From Hyphomonadaceae bacterium (GTDB taxonomy: Bacteria; Pseudomonadota; Alphaproteobacteria; Caulobacterales; Hyphomonadaceae): a stretch of DNA of 37,703 bases. Positions 23,948 to 32,588 of the stretch are shown here, piece after piece. The notes beneath the pieces are model-generated. The model worked only from the letters and a program-made list of their open reading frames with translations, was not told where the DNA came from and did not search any database. The stretch spans positions 1 to 37,703 of the forward strand of contig JAIXRO010000144.1 of the NCBI GenBank assembly GCA_027485145.1, read 5' to 3'. The position numbers and the translations under genes are program-made. Within the stretch, counting starts at the first letter, position 1; each line of letters starts with the position of its first letter.

Positions 23948-24645
23948 ACATCCTGATCGTCGAAGATGACGCGCGCGTCGCGGACTTTCTTGAGCGGGGC
24001 CTGAAGGCCGAGGGCTACCGCATCCGGGTGGCGGCGACCGGACCAGACGGTCTGGAAGCCTGCCGAAGCCTCTGGGAAGACCAGCAGCAGACCGGTGTGC
24101 GCGGGCTCGTTCTCCTTGATCTCATGCTGCCCGGCATGAACGGGCTTGATCTGTGCCAGACGGTCCGGGCGTCACATATCAATCTGCCCATCCTGATGCT
24201 GACCGCCCTGGGGCGTCTTGAAGACCGCGTCACGGGGCTTCGTCTGGGAGCGGATGATTATCTCGTGAAGCCCTTCGGCTTCGAGGAACTGCTCGCCCGG
24301 ATCGAAGCGCTCATGCGGCGCGGACCGATGATCGCGGAGGTGGCCGGGGCCGTCCTGAAGGTGGGTGATCTGGAACTGGACCGCGCGCGGTTCAGCCTTC
24401 ATCGGGCCGGCGAGGAAATCCGCCTGACCACCAAGGAGCTTGCCCTGCTCGAACTCCTGATGTCATCGCCAGGCCGGGTGTTCAGCCGTCAGCGCATTCT
24501 CACCAACGTGTGGGGGATTGACGAAGATCCGCTCACGAACGTTGTAGACGTCTACATTCGCCGGCTTCGGTCGAAGGTGGACGAACCTTTCGGCACCGCC
24601 CTCATCGAAACCGTCCGGGGCGTCGGATACCGCATTCGCGGCTGA
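23944..24645 (+). CDS. OmpR/PhoB-family response regulator
   Basis: 233 residues. The receiver domain (1-120) has the acidic pair in IVEDDA, phospho-acceptor D59 (LVLLDLMLPGMNG), T87 (LMLTALG) and K109 (DDYLVKPF). The winged-helix DNA-binding domain (~133-233) shows LTTKELALLELLMSSPGRVFSR and VVDVYIRRLRSKVD, and ends GVGYRIRG, all typical. It starts within the last codons of the kinase gene and is followed by a strong hairpin. The target genes are unknown; the lipoprotein and barrel-like genes just downstream are on other transcripts. Confidence 0.94.
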   Translation: MNILIVEDDARVADFLERGLKAEGYRIRVAATGPDGLEACRSLWEDQQQTGVRGLVLLDLMLPGMNGLDLCQTVRASHINLPILMLTALGRLEDRVTGLRLGADDYLVKPFGFEELLARIEALMRRGPMIAEVAGAVLKVGDLELDRARFSLHRAGEEIRLTTKELALLELLMSSPGRVFSRQRILTNVWGIDEDPLTNVVDVYIRRLRSKVDEPFGTALIETVRGVGYRIRG

Positions 24646-24651
24646 ACCAAA

Positions 24652-24679
24652 AAGGCGGCTGTGTTGCCACAGCCGCCTT
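24652..24679. terminator. bidirectional hairpin terminator
   Basis: AAGGCGGCTGTG-TTGC-CACAGCCGCCTT is a perfect 12-bp stem between the convergent response regulator and lipoprotein genes. A-rich sequence lies on its left (AACCAAAA), which serves as a short U run for minus-strand transcripts. The T run on the plus-strand side is minimal. Confidence 0.75.
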
Positions 24680-24695
24680 GCAGGTTCGCCCCAGC

Positions 24696-25301
24696 CTATT
24701 CCGGCTTGTAGGGCAGGGAGGAATGATGAAGCACGATGCGGAGGTTGCCGTCTGCGTCGCGCTTGTAGCCCCAGGTCTTGTCGACTTCCGTCACGTTGCC
24801 TTCGGCGTCCGTCAGGCGCACCTTGCCCATGGACATGGCCACATCGTCATCGAGGAAGATGGCGGCGTTCTCGGTTTCAAAGGCGCGCCAGTCATTCAGG
24901 GCAAAGCCCTTGTCGGCGGGGTAGTCTTCGTCATGGCCGACGAAATAGGCAAGCGCGCCGTCCTTCGTGGTGCGGAAGGTCTGCGGCGCCGTGGTCAGCG
25001 TCGGCTTGAAGAGCACCGGGCCGAGATTGTAACCATAGGCGGAATCGAGCACGGACTCTGCGGTTGCCTTGGCCGCGTCGATGCCGCCGGCCTCATAGTC
25101 GGTCGCGATCTTGACGAGGGCCTTGCCCCAGGCCTGCTGGGCCGCCAGCACTTCGTCCTTCGTGATGTCCGGTGCGGTTTCGGCCGCGGCCGGTGCAGCA
25201 GCCGTCGAAACGGCCGCCGTCTGCGCCGTCGTGCAGGCGCCAAGCATCACAGTACCCGACATGAGAAGGGCCGCCCCGGCGAGCTTGAATCTGGTCGTCA
25301 T
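24696..25301 (-). CDS. lipoprotein with probable NTF2/SnoaL-like fold
   Basis: 201 residues. The signal peptide ends in lipobox LGAC (C23), followed by an Ala/Thr/Pro-rich linker (to ~45). The remaining ~155 residues, with TKDEVLAAQQAWGKALVKI at the start and later FRTTKDGALAYFVGHDED, IFLDDDVAMSMGKVRLTD and KTWGYKRDADGNLRIVLHH, have the helix-then-curved-sheet pattern of NTF2-like domains (a DUF4440-like conserved Trp/Arg pattern near the end). No catalytic function can be stated. It stands alone with its own upstream region and faces the response regulator tail to tail. Confidence 0.75.
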   Translation of the reverse strand: MTTRFKLAGAALLMSGTVMLGACTTAQTAAVSTAAAPAAAETAPDITKDEVLAAQQAWGKALVKIATDYEAGGIDAAKATAESVLDSAYGYNLGPVLFKPTLTTAPQTFRTTKDGALAYFVGHDEDYPADKGFALNDWRAFETENAAIFLDDDVAMSMGKVRLTDAEGNVTEVDKTWGYKRDADGNLRIVLHHSSLPYKPE

Positions 25302-25505
25302 TGTGGAATTCCTCTGTTGGTTCGTGCCGGACCTGTTGTCCGGATCGACGCTCCACTTGGAGGCGTCACCTGATCAGCACCTGACGATCCGATGACGGAG
25401 GCATGAGACTTGGATGAACAGGAGATTACACCGCACCGGGACGCTTGAATGACGGCCCTGGGATGTTAGCTCCCGGCCACCCGAAATGATCAGGACAAGG
25501 ACGGC

Positions 25506-26264
25506 ATGCCCAATCTCGACTTCCTTCGCCTCGGCTTTGCCGTGTGCGCCATTCCGATGGCGGCCAGCCAGGCCGGGTTCGCCAACGCGCAATCCCTGAC
25601 GGGCAATGTTGGCTCAGCCAATATCACGGCGGGCGAACGGTCCGCCGAAGCTCGTTTCGGCATGGATGACGAGGGGGGCGCGCAAAGCCGTGCACACTAC
25701 GAACAGTCTCTGACGGGCTGGTACAAACTCAGGTTGATCGCCAGCTTCCGCAAGCCCGATGGCGGCGACTGGGACTATTCGGGCCTCACCGCCGAGAACT
25801 GGCTGCAATGGGCGTCCGAGAGCAAAACGGGTCAGGGTTTCAATGGCGGTCTGCGCGTATCCTACACCGTTTCAGATGGCGACCGGCCCGATGCCGCCGC
25901 GCTGCGGCTGACGCTGACCGACAAGTTTGCGGACGTCTGGGAATGGCGCGCAAACGCGATCGCGGAGGTAGAAGCGGGTGACGGGAGTGAAGGTGGGGTT
26001 GAGCTGGAGAGCCGCCTGCAGTTGACGCGCCGCATCCCCGTCGCCTTGCTCGGCACGGACGATTGGCGTCTCGGAGGAGAGCTTTTCAGCGAGTACGGAA
26101 ACACGCGAGACCTGCCGCAGATTTCAGATCAAGCCCACCAGATCGGACCTGTGGTCAAGGTCGAATGGGGTAACGGTATTTCGCTGCAGACAGCGGTGCG
26201 GTTCGGCGTGACAGATGGCTCCGATGACGCGATGGCCAAAATCTTCATCGCGAAAGAGTTCTGA
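25506..26264 (+). CDS. exported protein, probable small outer-membrane beta barrel
   Basis: 252 residues with a signal peptide ending near GFANAQ (residue ~29). The rest alternates short amphipathic stretches with glycine and aromatic residues (WYKLRLIASFRK, WLQWASES, LRLTLTDKFADVWEWRANAIAEVE, GISLQTAVRFGVTD) and ends in Phe, which is the usual C-terminal signature of outer-membrane barrels. The length would allow 8-12 strands. No named family is recognised. It converges with the DNA ligase gene, ending about 20 bases from its stop. Confidence 0.68.
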   Translation: MPNLDFLRLGFAVCAIPMAASQAGFANAQSLTGNVGSANITAGERSAEARFGMDDEGGAQSRAHYEQSLTGWYKLRLIASFRKPDGGDWDYSGLTAENWLQWASESKTGQGFNGGLRVSYTVSDGDRPDAAALRLTLTDKFADVWEWRANAIAEVEAGDGSEGGVELESRLQLTRRIPVALLGTDDWRLGGELFSEYGNTRDLPQISDQAHQIGPVVKVEWGNGISLQTAVRFGVTDGSDDAMAKIFIAKEF

Positions 26265-26286
26265 TCTCATCGGGGCGAAGAAGCGG

Positions 26287-27903
26287 TCAGGTCTTTGAGG
26301 CGCTGCCCGCCTTCGCCCCGGCGGCGATCATCCGGCGCAGCGTGTCGATCAGGTCGGCCTCGCTGGCCGGCTTGTCGCGCCGGATGCGGCTGATGCGTGG
26401 AAACCGCATGGCGATGCCGGATTTGTGGCGCGTGCTGGGATTGACCGCATCGAACGCCACTTCCAGCACGAGCGTCTTGTCCACTTCGCGCACGGGCCCG
26501 AACCGGCCGGTCGTCTGCTTGCGGACGAAACTGTCGAGCCATTTCAGCTCCTCGTCACTGAATCCGGAATAGGCCTTGCCGACCGGCAGCAGCACGCCGC
26601 CCTTGGCCTCCGGGGCCGTCCAGCACCCGAACGTATAGTCAGAGTACAGACTGGACCGCTTGCCCGATCCGCGCTGCGCATACATCAGCACGCAGTCCGC
26701 CGTCAGCGGCTCACGCTTCCACTTGAACCAGAGCCCCGCCTTCCGGCCCGGCTCATAGGCGCTGTCACGCCGCTTCAGCATCACGCCTTCGATATCGCTC
26801 TCCCGCGCCTGCGCGCGCAGCTCGGCGAGCGCTTCGAACGTCTCGGCCTCGATCAGCGCGGAAATGTCGAACGCCGATCGATCCAGCCTCGGTGCAAGGG
26901 CCTCAAGCCGCGCGCGCCGTTCGGTCCAGGGCAGGCGCCGCAGGTCTTCGCCGCCATCCAGAAGCACATCGTACAGCCGGACGAACGCCGGATAATCCGC
27001 CTGAAGACGACCCGAAACACTCTTGCGCCCTAGCCGCTGCTGCAAGGCGTTGAAGCTCGCCGCCTCGCCGCCCTGATGCGTGCCGCGCACCAGCAATTCC
27101 CCGTCCAGAACGCCCTCGTGATCAAAGGCTTCGGCGATCTCGGGAAAGCTTGCCGTGATGTCTTCGCCGCCCCGGCTGAACAGACGCGCCGCGCCGCCCA
27201 CCGAGACGATCTGTATGCGGATCCCGTCCCATTTCCATTCGGCGGCATAGTCCCTGAGATCGATCGCCTCGTCTTCCAGCGGGTTCGCCAGCATGAACGG
27301 CCGGAACACCGGCACCGCCGAGATGTCCGGCTTCGCCGCCGCGCCCGTCGCCCAGGCAAACAGTTCCGCATAGGGCGGGCGCATCGCGTGCCAAAGCTCC
27401 TCCACCTCATCCAGCGCCACGCCAAAGGCCTGCGCAAACGCCGTTTTCGCGAGCCTGGCGGAAACGCCGATCCTGAGCGCCCCGGTCGCAAGCTTCAGCA
27501 GCGCGAACCGCCCATCCTCGTCCAGCCGGTCGAGCAGTCCTGCCAGCACGGCCTTTGCGGTCCCCCGCGAGGCGGACGCCAGCAACGCCACGGCCTCGCT
27601 GACCCCCGGCGCGCCGCGCACCGGCCCCGGCGGCGCCGGCCACATCAGGCTCACCGTCTCCGCCGTGTCGCCGACGAAATCCCGCGACAGCGCAAACAGC
27701 ACCGGGTCCACCCGCTCCTGGATCAGCGCGCGCACGGTCCCCGCCTTGATCGCGGGAAAATCGATTCCGCCGGTCAGCGCCGCCAGCGCCCATCCCCGGT
27801 CCGGGTCCGGCACGGTCCGCAGGTAGTCCGCGAGCAAGGCCAGCTTTCCATTGCGCGCCCGCGTATAGATAAGATCCGTGAGCAGACGGGCGAAGCGGTC
27901 CAT
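26287..27903 (-). CDS. ATP-dependent DNA ligase (ligase-associated cluster type)
   Basis: 538 residues. Seals nicks using ATP through an enzyme-AMP intermediate. The adenylated lysine is K224 in EWKWDGIRIQ (motif I, KxDG). Motif III-like GVLDGELLV, motif IV EGVMLKRRDS and motif V LWFKWKRE follow, with an OB domain to the C terminus; the N-terminal ~200 residues are the helical DNA-binding domain. It matches the bacterial ligase that travels with an MBL-fold exonuclease (families described as DNA ligase-associated). The exonuclease gene is directly upstream with a one-base TGATG overlap. The usual companions, a DEXH helicase and a phosphoesterase, are not in this window. A role in repair rather than replication is inferred. 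Confidence 0.93.
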   Translation of the reverse strand: MDRFARLLTDLIYTRARNGKLALLADYLRTVPDPDRGWALAALTGGIDFPAIKAGTVRALIQERVDPVLFALSRDFVGDTAETVSLMWPAPPGPVRGAPGVSEAVALLASASRGTAKAVLAGLLDRLDEDGRFALLKLATGALRIGVSARLAKTAFAQAFGVALDEVEELWHAMRPPYAELFAWATGAAAKPDISAVPVFRPFMLANPLEDEAIDLRDYAAEWKWDGIRIQIVSVGGAARLFSRGGEDITASFPEIAEAFDHEGVLDGELLVRGTHQGGEAASFNALQQRLGRKSVSGRLQADYPAFVRLYDVLLDGGEDLRRLPWTERRARLEALAPRLDRSAFDISALIEAETFEALAELRAQARESDIEGVMLKRRDSAYEPGRKAGLWFKWKREPLTADCVLMYAQRGSGKRSSLYSDYTFGCWTAPEAKGGVLLPVGKAYSGFSDEELKWLDSFVRKQTTGRFGPVREVDKTLVLEVAFDAVNPSTRHKSGIAMRFPRISRIRRDKPASEADLIDTLRRMIAAGAKAGSASKT

Positions 27904-28922
27904 CAGGCGGCTTCGTCCTCGTCTTCCCGGCCCACAAGCTCCAGCGCCCGCGCGCGGATCTGGCGCATCGCGCACCAGTGCAGCAACGCGTCTTCGCGTC
28001 CGTGGGTGATCCACGTCTCCTGCGGCGCCACTTCAAGGATCGTCGCCGTCAGCTCGTTCCAGTCGCAATGGTCCGAAATGATCAGCGGCAGCTCGACATT
28101 GCTCTGCACCGCCCGCTGGCGCACCCGCATCCAGCCGGAGGCGACCGCATTGATCTGGTCGGGCATTTTCCGTGCCCAGACGGAATTCAGCGCCGAGGGC
28201 GGGCAGATGACAATCTGCCCTTTCAGCTCGCCGCGCGGCGTCTCGGAGACCGGGGCGAGGGGCCCGAGCGTCACGCCGTGCCGCTCATACAGGGCGCACA
28301 TCGCCGTCATCGCGCCGTGCAGCCAGATCGTCTCCGCATAGCCTGCCCGGCGCAGTTCCGCGATCACCCGCTGCGCCTTGCCCAGCGCATAGGCGCCAAC
28401 GAGCACCGTGCGCTCGGGATTGGCTTCCCGCGCCGCCAGCAGCCGCGCAATCTCGCGTTCGATCGGCGGATGCGTGAAGATCGGCAGCGCGAAGGTCGCC
28501 TCGGTGATCAGGATATCGCACGGTGTCGGCACAAAGGGCGGGCAGGTCGGGTCCGCCCGCCGCTTGTAATCGCCCGTCACGATGATCCGTTCGCCCTGAC
28601 GCTCCAGCAGGATCTGCGCCGAGCCGAGCACATGGCCGGCCGGCAGGAAGGTGGCCGTGATCGAGTCGCCAATCTCGATACACTCGCCATAGGCCACATC
28701 GCCGCCGCCCGCCGGCGTGCCATAGCGCAGGTCGATGATGTCCCGCGTCGCCGCCGTCGCCCACACTTCGCCATGCCCGCCGCGCGCATGATCGGCGTGC
28801 CCGTGGGTGACCAGCGCGTTCGTCACCGCCCGCGACGGGTCGATCCACCAGCCGATGGTGGGCAGGTGCAGCCCCTCCCGCTCGGCCTTGATCCAGCGCG
28901 GCGTCTCCGGGCCAATCGGCAT
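27903..28922 (-). CDS. DNA ligase-associated exonuclease, metallo-beta-lactamase fold
   Basis: 339 residues. The metal motif THGHADH (H40, H42, D44, H45) lies in the first part. Then follow a long run of beta-lactamase/CPSF-type elements (FLPAGHVLGSAQILLE, IIVTGDYKRRADPT, ILITEATFALP, VLVGAYALGKAQRV) and a beta-CASP-like C-terminal part ending in SDHCDWNELTATI and ETWITHGRED. The family is annotated as a putative exonuclease working with the ATP-dependent ligase, and the two genes overlap by one base here. It could trim DNA ends before ligation; this is family-based inference. The start ATG at 28922 has GGAG-like sequence nearby (AGGAGCCTGACCC). Confidence 0.9.
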   Translation of the reverse strand: MPIGPETPRWIKAEREGLHLPTIGWWIDPSRAVTNALVTHGHADHARGGHGEVWATAATRDIIDLRYGTPAGGGDVAYGECIEIGDSITATFLPAGHVLGSAQILLERQGERIIVTGDYKRRADPTCPPFVPTPCDILITEATFALPIFTHPPIEREIARLLAAREANPERTVLVGAYALGKAQRVIAELRRAGYAETIWLHGAMTAMCALYERHGVTLGPLAPVSETPRGELKGQIVICPPSALNSVWARKMPDQINAVASGWMRVRQRAVQSNVELPLIISDHCDWNELTATILEVAPQETWITHGREDALLHWCAMRQIRARALELVGREDEDEAA

Positions 28923-28992
28923 GGGTCAGGCTCCTCGCTTTTCCGGCAGTCTGCCGCGATGTGACCTAGCGCAGTCGTCCCCCCAAACGCAA

Positions 28993-29020
28993 ACCGCCCC
29001 GGCGATGAGGCCGGGGCGGT
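28993..29020 (-). terminator. hairpin terminator of the DEAD-box helicase gene
   Basis: On the minus strand, ACCGCCCCGGCC-TCATC-GCCGGGGCGGT forms an 11-bp GC-rich stem, followed by TTGCGTTTGGGG. It lies 22 bases after the helicase stop and before the exonuclease gene start, so it separates the two minus-strand transcription units. Confidence 0.7.
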
Positions 29021-29041
29021 GCGGTTCAGTTGGCGCTGCGA

Positions 29042-30511
29042 TCAGACGCCGGCGCGTTCCGGACGGCGCGAGCGGCCACCGCCGCCGCCCTGGCCCGGAC
29101 CCCGGCGCGAGCCGCCGCCATTGCCACCCGGCTTGCCGCCGCCCGAGGCGCGCTGGAAGCTGCTACCGTTTCCGGATGCCCGCTCGCCATTGCCGGACGC
29201 GCGGTCGCGATTGCCCTGAGGCGCGCGTTCACCGCCCTGTTGCGGCCGGCGTTCACCGTCCCCTTGCGGACGGCGCGCGGCTGGGTCGTAGGCGCGGCGT
29301 TCGCCGCCACCCTGGCCGCGCGACTGGCCTTGCGGCCGGCGGCTCTGCTGCTGCGGTTTGCGCGAGCCGCGATCATCGGATTCTTTCTCGCCAGCGGGAC
29401 GCGGGGCCAGCTTGTTGCCGATCAGCTTCTCGATGGCGCGCAGGTAATCGCGCTCGTCCTTGCCCACGAACGAGATCGCCACGCCCGATGCGCCGGCGCG
29501 CGCGGTGCGGCCGATGCGGTGAACGTACTGCTCGGGCACTTCCGGCAGGTCGAAGTTGATGACGTGGGTGAGGTTGTCGATGTGGATGCCGCGCGCGGCG
29601 ATATCCGTGGCCACGAGAACCGGCACCTTGCCGCCCTTGAAGGCTTCGAGCGCCCGCTCACGCTGCGACTGGCTCTTGTTGCCATGGATGGCGACCGAGT
29701 CGATATCCGAGGCTGCGAGCCGGCGCACGACGGCGTCAGCGCCGTGTTTCGTCCGGGTAAAGACGAGCACGGTCTTCACTTCCGGCTGACGGATGGTCTC
29801 GACCAGAAGCGCCTGCTTTTCGCCTTGCTCGACGAAACAGATTCGCTGCTCCACCTTGTCGGCCGTCGCCGAAGGCGGGGCGACGGCAACCTGCGCCGGG
29901 TCCTTCAGGAATTGCGCGGCGAGGCCTTCGACGAGTTTCGGCATGGTGGCCGAGAAGAACAGCGTCTGGCGTTTCTGCGGCACGTGCTTGGCGATGGCGC
30001 GAAGCGCATGGATGAAGCCGAGGTCCAGCATCTGGTCGGCTTCGTCGAGCACGAGGACTTCAACATCCTTGAGGCCGACGGCGCGCTGCTCGATCAGGTC
30101 GATCAGGCGGCCAGGCGTCGCGATGAGAACATGCACGCCGCGCTCGAGCTTGCGGATCTGCGGGCCGATCTTGGCGCCGCCGCAGACCATCGCGATGCGC
30201 AGGCCAAGGCCGGCGCCATAGGTTTCGAACGAGGCGGCGATCTGGCCGGCCAGTTCGCGGGTCGGGGCGAGCACCAGAACGCGCGCGCCCTTGTGCGGCG
30301 CCGGGCCCTGGTTGCGGAACAGCTTGTCGAGGATCGGCGCCGCGAAGGCGAGCGTCTTGCCGGTGCCGGTCTGGGCAAGGCCCATGACGTCGCGGCCAGA
30401 CAGGATCAGCGGGATGGCGCCGGCCTGGATCGGGGTAGGGGTGGTGTAACCGGCAGCGGTCAGCGCAGATTCAACGCGCGGCGCGAGGCCGAAGGATTGG
30501 AAGGTTGTCAT
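29042..30511 (-). CDS. DEAD-box RNA helicase, RhlE-like, with RG-rich tail
   Basis: ATP-dependent RNA unwinding, typically in ribosome assembly or RNA decay. 489 residues. Motifs in order: Q-motif (FQSFGLAPRVESAL, TPTPIQ), Walker A AQTGTGKT (46-53), PTRELAGQ, TPGRLIDL, DEAD (156-159), SAT (187-189), then in domain 2 VLVFTRTKHGAD, VATDIAARGIHID and HRIGRTARAG. After about residue 385 the protein becomes a low-complexity Arg/Gly/Gln/Pro tail of roughly 100 residues with GGERRPQQGGER-type repeats, a likely RNA-binding tail. The start is the ATG at 30511 (MTTFQSFG); the open frame runs further upstream but is not protein-like. It has a long leader in the gene-free interval before it. Confidence 0.94.
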   Translation of the reverse strand: MTTFQSFGLAPRVESALTAAGYTTPTPIQAGAIPLILSGRDVMGLAQTGTGKTLAFAAPILDKLFRNQGPAPHKGARVLVLAPTRELAGQIAASFETYGAGLGLRIAMVCGGAKIGPQIRKLERGVHVLIATPGRLIDLIEQRAVGLKDVEVLVLDEADQMLDLGFIHALRAIAKHVPQKRQTLFFSATMPKLVEGLAAQFLKDPAQVAVAPPSATADKVEQRICFVEQGEKQALLVETIRQPEVKTVLVFTRTKHGADAVVRRLAASDIDSVAIHGNKSQSQRERALEAFKGGKVPVLVATDIAARGIHIDNLTHVINFDLPEVPEQYVHRIGRTARAGASGVAISFVGKDERDYLRAIEKLIGNKLAPRPAGEKESDDRGSRKPQQQSRRPQGQSRGQGGGERRAYDPAARRPQGDGERRPQQGGERAPQGNRDRASGNGERASGNGSSFQRASGGGKPGGNGGGSRRGPGQGGGGGRSRRPERAGV

Positions 30512-30842
30512 GTGTTCTTTCAAGAATAAGGTGCGCCCGGCGCGACACGTCGCGCTGGGGAGCGGGGGTTCTAACGACCCGCGTGAAGAAGGGCGCCTGG
30601 GGCTAAATTGTTGTCTGTAAGGAGGGCCTTGGGCAGGGCGGAAGTTCCGCCGCGCCAGCTCACGCTGTCCCTGCAAGGCCGCCGAAGTGGCCCAGACACC
30701 GGGCACATGGGGTATAACCACCGATAAGTCAAAGGGTTTTGTGGATGGGCGAGACAGCCCAGTGGTCCAGTCCGCCATTTTTCCCTGGCTTGGTTTGTGA
30801 TATCGAGCAGCGAGACTGGTGGACCCGAAGGAGTGATATTCC
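30512..30842. other. 331-bp divergent intergenic region
   Basis: Lies between the helicase start (minus) and a small plus-strand gene. The helicase side is GC-rich and contains a dyad GCGCGAC-AC-GTCGCGC at 30540-30555. The other side contains AAGGAG at 30828-30833, nine bases before the next ATG. It presumably holds both promoters, but I see no convincing -35/-10 pair. Confidence 0.5.
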
Positions 30843-31118
30843 ATGATCGTTGAGCTTCCGAAGGGAATGACGCAGGAATTCCTGAAAAGCCTGAGCGGAC
30901 AGATCGAGTCGTCGGAAGTTGCAGAGCAAGAGCAGTTTTTCGGGGAAGCCGAAACGGTTGCCGTATTCCTTGAGTTGGCTCCAGCCGCTTTGAACTTGGT
31001 TGCTTCAACCATCGCCGCTTTTGCCGCCAGCCGGACGATCCGCATCATCGTGAACGGCACGCAGGTCTCCAGCGCCGGCGAGATTGTCAAGGCTGCGGCG
31101 AACGGACCTGCTGAATAA
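30843..31118 (+). CDS. small 91-aa protein, possible accessory partner of the convergent zinc-protease gene
   Basis: A perfect AAGGAG stands nine bases before the ATG. The N-terminal part is acidic and helical (QIESSEVAEQEQFFGEAE). The middle is a hydrophobic helix (VAVFLELAPAALNLVASTIA) and the end a short beta unit (RTIRIIVNGTQVSSAGEI). This helix-then-R-I-x-I-x-G layout is reminiscent of the small effector-associated components found in predicted bacterial conflict systems, but the similarity is only in pattern. It overlaps the 3' end of the convergent HExxH protein by 32 bases. Function unknown. Confidence 0.6.
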   Translation: MIVELPKGMTQEFLKSLSGQIESSEVAEQEQFFGEAETVAVFLELAPAALNLVASTIAAFAASRTIRIIVNGTQVSSAGEIVKAAANGPAE

Positions 31119-32457
31119 ACTCGCTCCACCTCGGAACACCGGCACTCATGTCGATCGACATGAAGAGAAAAAGCTGGCCGAAGAAGATACCGCCTGCATG
31201 CCGCGCCACCTTGACTAGGATCTGGTCCGGCAGAAGAAGTCCGTGCTCGGCAAGAAATTCCAGCACGGACGACGTGGCCAAAGTGTTTCGAAGCAAGAAC
31301 TCACGATAATACTCTACGGTTTCTGAGTCGTGTTGAGTCGCCCGGTCAGCGTCGGGATCGGGAGGGCGGGTGATGACGCGGCAGACATAGTGGCGAACGG
31401 CAAACAGATAATTTGCAGATGAAGCTGCCATGATCAGGTCGAAAGCGATCTCGTTGATGCTGGTTCGGTCTCCGCCGCAGTCGATCAAGCATTGTCCGAG
31501 AATATTCCGGATGGAGTACCGGTCATGCATTGCTTCTGAGCACGCGCGGGAAAAAAAGTTCAGCTCTACTTCGCGACTTATCAAACGCTCGACAAGGTCC
31601 CACCGAAGATCTGAATACTGACTGAACCAGGGGCCACCAACATTCTTGGGCGCTGTATTCATGAAATCCGACAGCTGATCAAAAAGGTAGCTCATATGCG
31701 GCTGTGCGAAAGGCGCATGATGCTGCCGGTTTCCCTTTACGTTTTCTTTGATGTGACTCAGCTCGTGCCCGAAAACATAGGCGCAAGCTAGCTCAATCCA
31801 TCTGGGAAGTTGTCCCGGCTTTACGTCCTTGGTCAGATCGACAGGGCGCTGCTTGGTCTCTTGGGAAAAGTCAGGATCAGAGTCCGGCGGAACCTCAACA
31901 GGAAAGGGGGCGATCCAGTACTTTCGGAACAGGTCGGTTGCCCGCTCACCGTCTTCTGTGAGCCAGCTGACCCCGTCTGAAAAAAAGAGTGTCTGTGCGT
32001 CGCTTTCGAAGAAAGCATCCGATATTTTTACCAGCACGTCCCGCATCAGCATGGAGCCGGTGATCTGATGTCTTTGGCCTTTGGGATACTCAATTGTCCC
32101 AAGGTCCAAAAAACCGCGCTTTGCAACGGGTTGAGCGTCCAAGGGTGCGTGCTTCAATCCCACGCGCATGAATTGTTGACAGCACACATCCGCGATCAGC
32201 TCGTAGAATCCGTAATCGTTGACAATCCAGCGTTGCTCGCCCTGCGTGACACAAAACACTGATCGCATGCTCGTCGCCGTGTTGACCAGTTGGCAGTTTT
32301 CAAATGCGTCGTCCCGCAATTCACGAGCATGATAATGGAGAAGGTCTTCGGGCGTGAAAATGTCATCCAGCGTGGTAGTCTTCCGGAGAATTCGATGTTT
32401 CCGTGTGTAGTATCGAAAGAGCCTCGAACTGACATCTTCAAGCGCGAGCACTTTCAT
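31087..32457 (-). CDS. HExxH zinc-protease-like protein, unrecognised family
   Basis: 456 residues, no signal peptide, cytosolic. AYVFGHELSHIKENV contains HELSH (H231, E232, H235) at the C-terminal end of a helix, the usual zinc-peptidase active-site pattern. A third ligand could be an acidic residue in the helix LVERLISREVELNFFSRA (about 288-305), as in gluzincins, though this is not certain. The N-terminal 200 residues and C-terminal 150 residues match nothing I recognise. The overall plan (a central HExxH in an otherwise unknown cytosolic protein of accessory origin) recalls Lit-type peptidases, but no sequence identity is claimed. AAGG lies about nine bases before the ATG. Codon use is less GC-rich than in the flanking genes, which suggests acquisition. 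Confidence 0.72.
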   Translation of the reverse strand: MKVLALEDVSSRLFRYYTRKHRILRKTTTLDDIFTPEDLLHYHARELRDDAFENCQLVNTATSMRSVFCVTQGEQRWIVNDYGFYELIADVCCQQFMRVGLKHAPLDAQPVAKRGFLDLGTIEYPKGQRHQITGSMLMRDVLVKISDAFFESDAQTLFFSDGVSWLTEDGERATDLFRKYWIAPFPVEVPPDSDPDFSQETKQRPVDLTKDVKPGQLPRWIELACAYVFGHELSHIKENVKGNRQHHAPFAQPHMSYLFDQLSDFMNTAPKNVGGPWFSQYSDLRWDLVERLISREVELNFFSRACSEAMHDRYSIRNILGQCLIDCGGDRTSINEIAFDLIMAASSANYLFAVRHYVCRVITRPPDPDADRATQHDSETVEYYREFLLRNTLATSSVLEFLAEHGLLLPDQILVKVARHAGGIFFGQLFLFMSIDMSAGVPRWSEFIQQVRSPQP

Positions 32458-32588
32458 TTTGGCTGCCTTCTGGAAAGAGTTGAAGGGAAACTACTCCATT
32501 TTTCGGGCGCCGCGGGCAAGATTTCAGGCTGAACAGGCGACAGAAAATCCGGAGAAGAGGTCCGAAGCTTCACCCCGCCCACGCTCAT

